Shown here in pieces: positions 13,979 to 15,370 of a stretch of DNA of 15,370 nt. Under the pieces are notes generated by a model. That model saw only the letters and a list, made by a program, of their open reading frames with translations, did not search any database and was not told the DNA's origin. Positions within the stretch are counted from its first letter, which is position 1; every line of letters starts with the position of its first letter. The position numbers and the translations under genes were made by a program. Location: NCBI GenBank assembly GCA_036272815.1, contig DATAYA010000245.1:1-15370 (forward strand). Direction: 5' to 3'. This stretch comes from DATAYA01 sp036272815 (lineage in GTDB: Bacteria > Pseudomonadota > Alphaproteobacteria > Acetobacterales > Acetobacteraceae).

Positions 13979-14959
13979 ATCGAAACGGTTGTCGTGCTCG
14001 ATCCGATCAGCGAGGCGACCGCCGACCGGCTGCGCGCATTCCTGCCGCCGGGCATGGTGCTGACCCACGGCACCGCGCGCGGCGACGATCATCTGCGCGC
14101 CATCATCGCCGAGGCGGAGTATGCGATCAGCGGCCAGGTCGCAGTCAGCGGCGACGTGCTGCGCGCGGCGCGGCGGTTGAAGCTGCTGCACAAATGGGGC
14201 GTGGGCGTCGACAATCTCGACATCGACGCGGCGCGGGCGCTCGGCATTCAGGTCGCGCGCACGACGGGGAGCAATGCGCTGCCGGTCGCCGAGTTCACGA
14301 TCGGGCTGATGATCGCGACGATGCGCCACCTCGCCTACGGCCATGCCGAGCTGAAGCGCGGGCAATGGCGCGGCGGCAGACTTCCGGGCGAGAGTTTTCT
14401 GCTCTCCGGCAAGACCGTGGGTCTGGTGGGCTTCGGCGCGATCGGGCGCAATGTTGCGCGGCTGCTGGCGGGGTTCGGCTGCACGATCCTCTATCACAAG
14501 CCGACGCCGCTCGCGGCGGAGGAGGAGGTGCGGCTCGGCATCAGCTACGCGATGATGCCCGAGCTGCTCGCGCGCGCCGACATCGTCTCGCTGCACTGCC
14601 CGCTGACGCCGCAGACGGCGGGGCTGATCGACCGCACGGCGCTGCGGGCGATGAAGCGGACCGCCGTGCTCATCAATGTCGCGCGCGGCGGCGTGGTGGA
14701 CGAGGCCGATCTGGCCCGCGCGCTGCGTGCGGGCGACATAATGGGCGCGGCGACGGACGTGTTCGAGACCGAGCCGCCGCCCGCGGACCATCCGCTGCTG
14801 GCACTCGACAATGCGGTGGTGACGCCGCATCTCGCCGCCGGGGCCGCGGACAATTTCGCGCCGACGGTGGGCCGCATGTTCGACAACATCGCCCGTGTCG
14901 CGCGCGGCGAGGCGGTGCCGGAGAGCGATTGCGTGGTCGGGCCGCCGTCCCGTCGCTGA
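13973..14959 (+). CDS. D-isomer-specific 2-hydroxyacid dehydrogenase
   Basis: A 328-residue NAD(P)-dependent dehydrogenase that interconverts a D-2-hydroxy acid and its 2-keto acid. The catalytic domain supplies LLHKWGVGVDNLDI (about 71-84). The nucleotide-binding domain has VGLVGFGAIGRNVA (149-162, GxGxxG). The catalytic triad is Arg238 in NVARGGVVDE, Glu267 in DVFETEP and His286 in VTPHLAAG. After the second beta strand of the Rossmann fold the usual NAD-selecting acidic residue is replaced by His-Lys (ILYHKPTP). This suggests NADP(H) use, as in glyoxylate/hydroxypyruvate reductases, but it is inference. The substrate cannot be named; phosphoglycerate, glyoxylate and hydroxypyruvate relatives all share these motifs. 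It lies 24 nt behind the GGT-like gene across the triplicated ATGA junction, without a clear Shine-Dalgarno, so expression is probably coupled. Confidence 0.94.
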   Translation: MSIETVVVLDPISEATADRLRAFLPPGMVLTHGTARGDDHLRAIIAEAEYAISGQVAVSGDVLRAARRLKLLHKWGVGVDNLDIDAARALGIQVARTTGSNALPVAEFTIGLMIATMRHLAYGHAELKRGQWRGGRLPGESFLLSGKTVGLVGFGAIGRNVARLLAGFGCTILYHKPTPLAAEEEVRLGISYAMMPELLARADIVSLHCPLTPQTAGLIDRTALRAMKRTAVLINVARGGVVDEADLARALRAGDIMGAATDVFETEPPPADHPLLALDNAVVTPHLAAGAADNFAPTVGRMFDNIARVARGEAVPESDCVVGPPSRR

Positions 14960-14984
14960 CGCCGGGGGCGCGGTCAGGGCGGGT

Positions 14985-14999
14985 CCGGGCCGTGCCCGG
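14985..14999. terminator. Small GC hairpin after the dehydrogenase gene (weak terminator candidate)
   Basis: CCGGGC (14985-14990), loop CGT and GCCCGG (14994-14999) form a perfect 6-bp GC stem 25 nt downstream of the dehydrogenase stop. No T-run follows on either strand, so it is not a canonical intrinsic terminator. Its place between convergent genes is the main support. Confidence 0.25.
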
Positions 15000-15043
15000 C
15001 GAGACGATGAGTAGGACGATGCAGGGGTGGGCCGGGAGAGGCG

Positions 15044-15067
15044 GGCGGCTCCGGTTCGGGGTCCGCC
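15044..15067. terminator. Larger hairpin between convergent genes (possible bidirectional terminator)
   Basis: GGCGG-CTCC (15044-15052), loop GGTTC, then GGGG-T-CCGCC (15058-15067) form a 9-bp stem with one bulged T and one G-T pair. It lies between the dehydrogenase (plus) and the acyl-CoA synthetase (minus). It lacks a clear T-tract, so the call is tentative. The surrounding 14960-15210 gap holds no other gene I can support. Confidence 0.25.
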
Positions 15068-15210
15068 TGTTCGGGATCGGTCATCGGGAGCACCTCGTCG
15101 GGGAGGCCAACTCGCCCGGTCGTCAGCCACCGTTTGTGTGCACGCGGATCCGCGAACAGCCGGTTGCCGCTTCACGTACTCACGGATGGCGGCAAGCCAT
15201 GCCAGGCGGA

Positions 15211-15370
15211 TCAGGCGGCCCGGCCGAGCATCTCCGTCGCCGCCGCCCGGCGATCTACCTTGCCAAGCGAGTTGTGTGGCACGGCATCGACGGCCAACAG
15301 CCGCTCCGGCACCTTGTAATCGGCGAGCTGCTGCTTGGTGTCACTCAGGATGGCGTCAAGCGCGGCAGCA
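15211..15370 (-). CDS. Acyl-CoA synthetase / AMP-binding enzyme, C-terminal end (partial)
   Basis: The last 52 residues of an adenylate-forming enzyme, with the rest lying beyond the right edge. The reading frame ends at TGA 15213-15211. It contains LADYKVPERLLAVDAVPHN followed by SLGKVDRR, the hallmark of the small C-terminal domain of the AMP-binding family. The lysine of the GK motif is the conserved A10 residue needed for the adenylation step. The enzyme would activate a carboxylic acid as an acyl-AMP and then load it onto CoA (or another thiol). The substrate cannot be judged without the N-terminal domain. It is convergent to the dehydrogenase gene. Confidence 0.85.
   Translation of the reverse strand, partial: AAALDAILSDTKQQLADYKVPERLLAVDAVPHNSLGKVDRRAAATEMLGRAA

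Noticed and set aside
11114..15175. A 1353-codon open frame on the minus strand opposite tRNA-Gln, the GHR, GGT-like and dehydrogenase genes
   Set aside because: The translation is Arg/His/Asp-rich low-complexity sequence without any family motif, and it runs through a tRNA and three well-supported genes. It is a by-product of high GC at third codon positions.
15134..15319. A 61-codon plus-strand frame at the right edge
   Set aside because: It lies opposite the C-terminal end of the acyl-CoA synthetase, whose AMP-binding motif on the minus strand is clear.

Overview
The window is a GC-rich (roughly 70%) bacterial chromosome segment that is almost entirely coding. Gene content and protein style suggest an alphaproteobacterium. 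I would guess Rhodospirillales/Acetobacteraceae, but that is an inference from general resemblance, not a database match. Most genes are ordinary housekeeping or metabolic genes, and no phage, IS element, CRISPR array or recognised defence cassette is visible.

Left block (1-4888, all minus strand): radC, then guaB and three genes chained behind it. These are a type II 2-haloacid dehalogenase, an RsmB/NOP-family rRNA m5C methyltransferase and a GNAT acetyltransferase cut by the window edge. Each of the three junctions is a 4-base NTGA stop/start overlap, so guaB-HAD-RsmB/NOP-GNAT is very probably one translationally coupled operon.

Centre (4889-11102): a divergent intergenic region with a 7-bp inverted repeat and a fourfold 13-bp tandem repeat precedes an exported S10 serine carboxypeptidase (plus strand). 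This gene ends 9 bp from the convergent pair Ppx/GppA phosphatase - rlmE. Further upstream on the minus strand lies a large 813-residue multi-pass membrane protein resembling YfhO/GT-C glycosyltransferases.

Right block (11103-15370): tRNA-Gln(CUG), a xi-class glutathionyl-hydroquinone reductase, a leaderless (cytoplasmic) gamma-glutamyltransferase-like enzyme and a D-2-hydroxyacid dehydrogenase, all plus strand. The last two meet at a 14-bp sequence repeated three times, which creates a cascade of ATGA stop/start signals. At the right edge the minus strand carries the C-terminal end of an acyl-CoA synthetase (AMP-binding family).

The most distinctive features are small-scale: the triplicated ATGA junction, the 5'-UTR tandem repeat before the S10 peptidase, in-frame micro-repeats in Ppx/GppA and RadC, and the haloacid dehalogenase placed inside a guaB operon. 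I did not find a convincing new multi-gene system.
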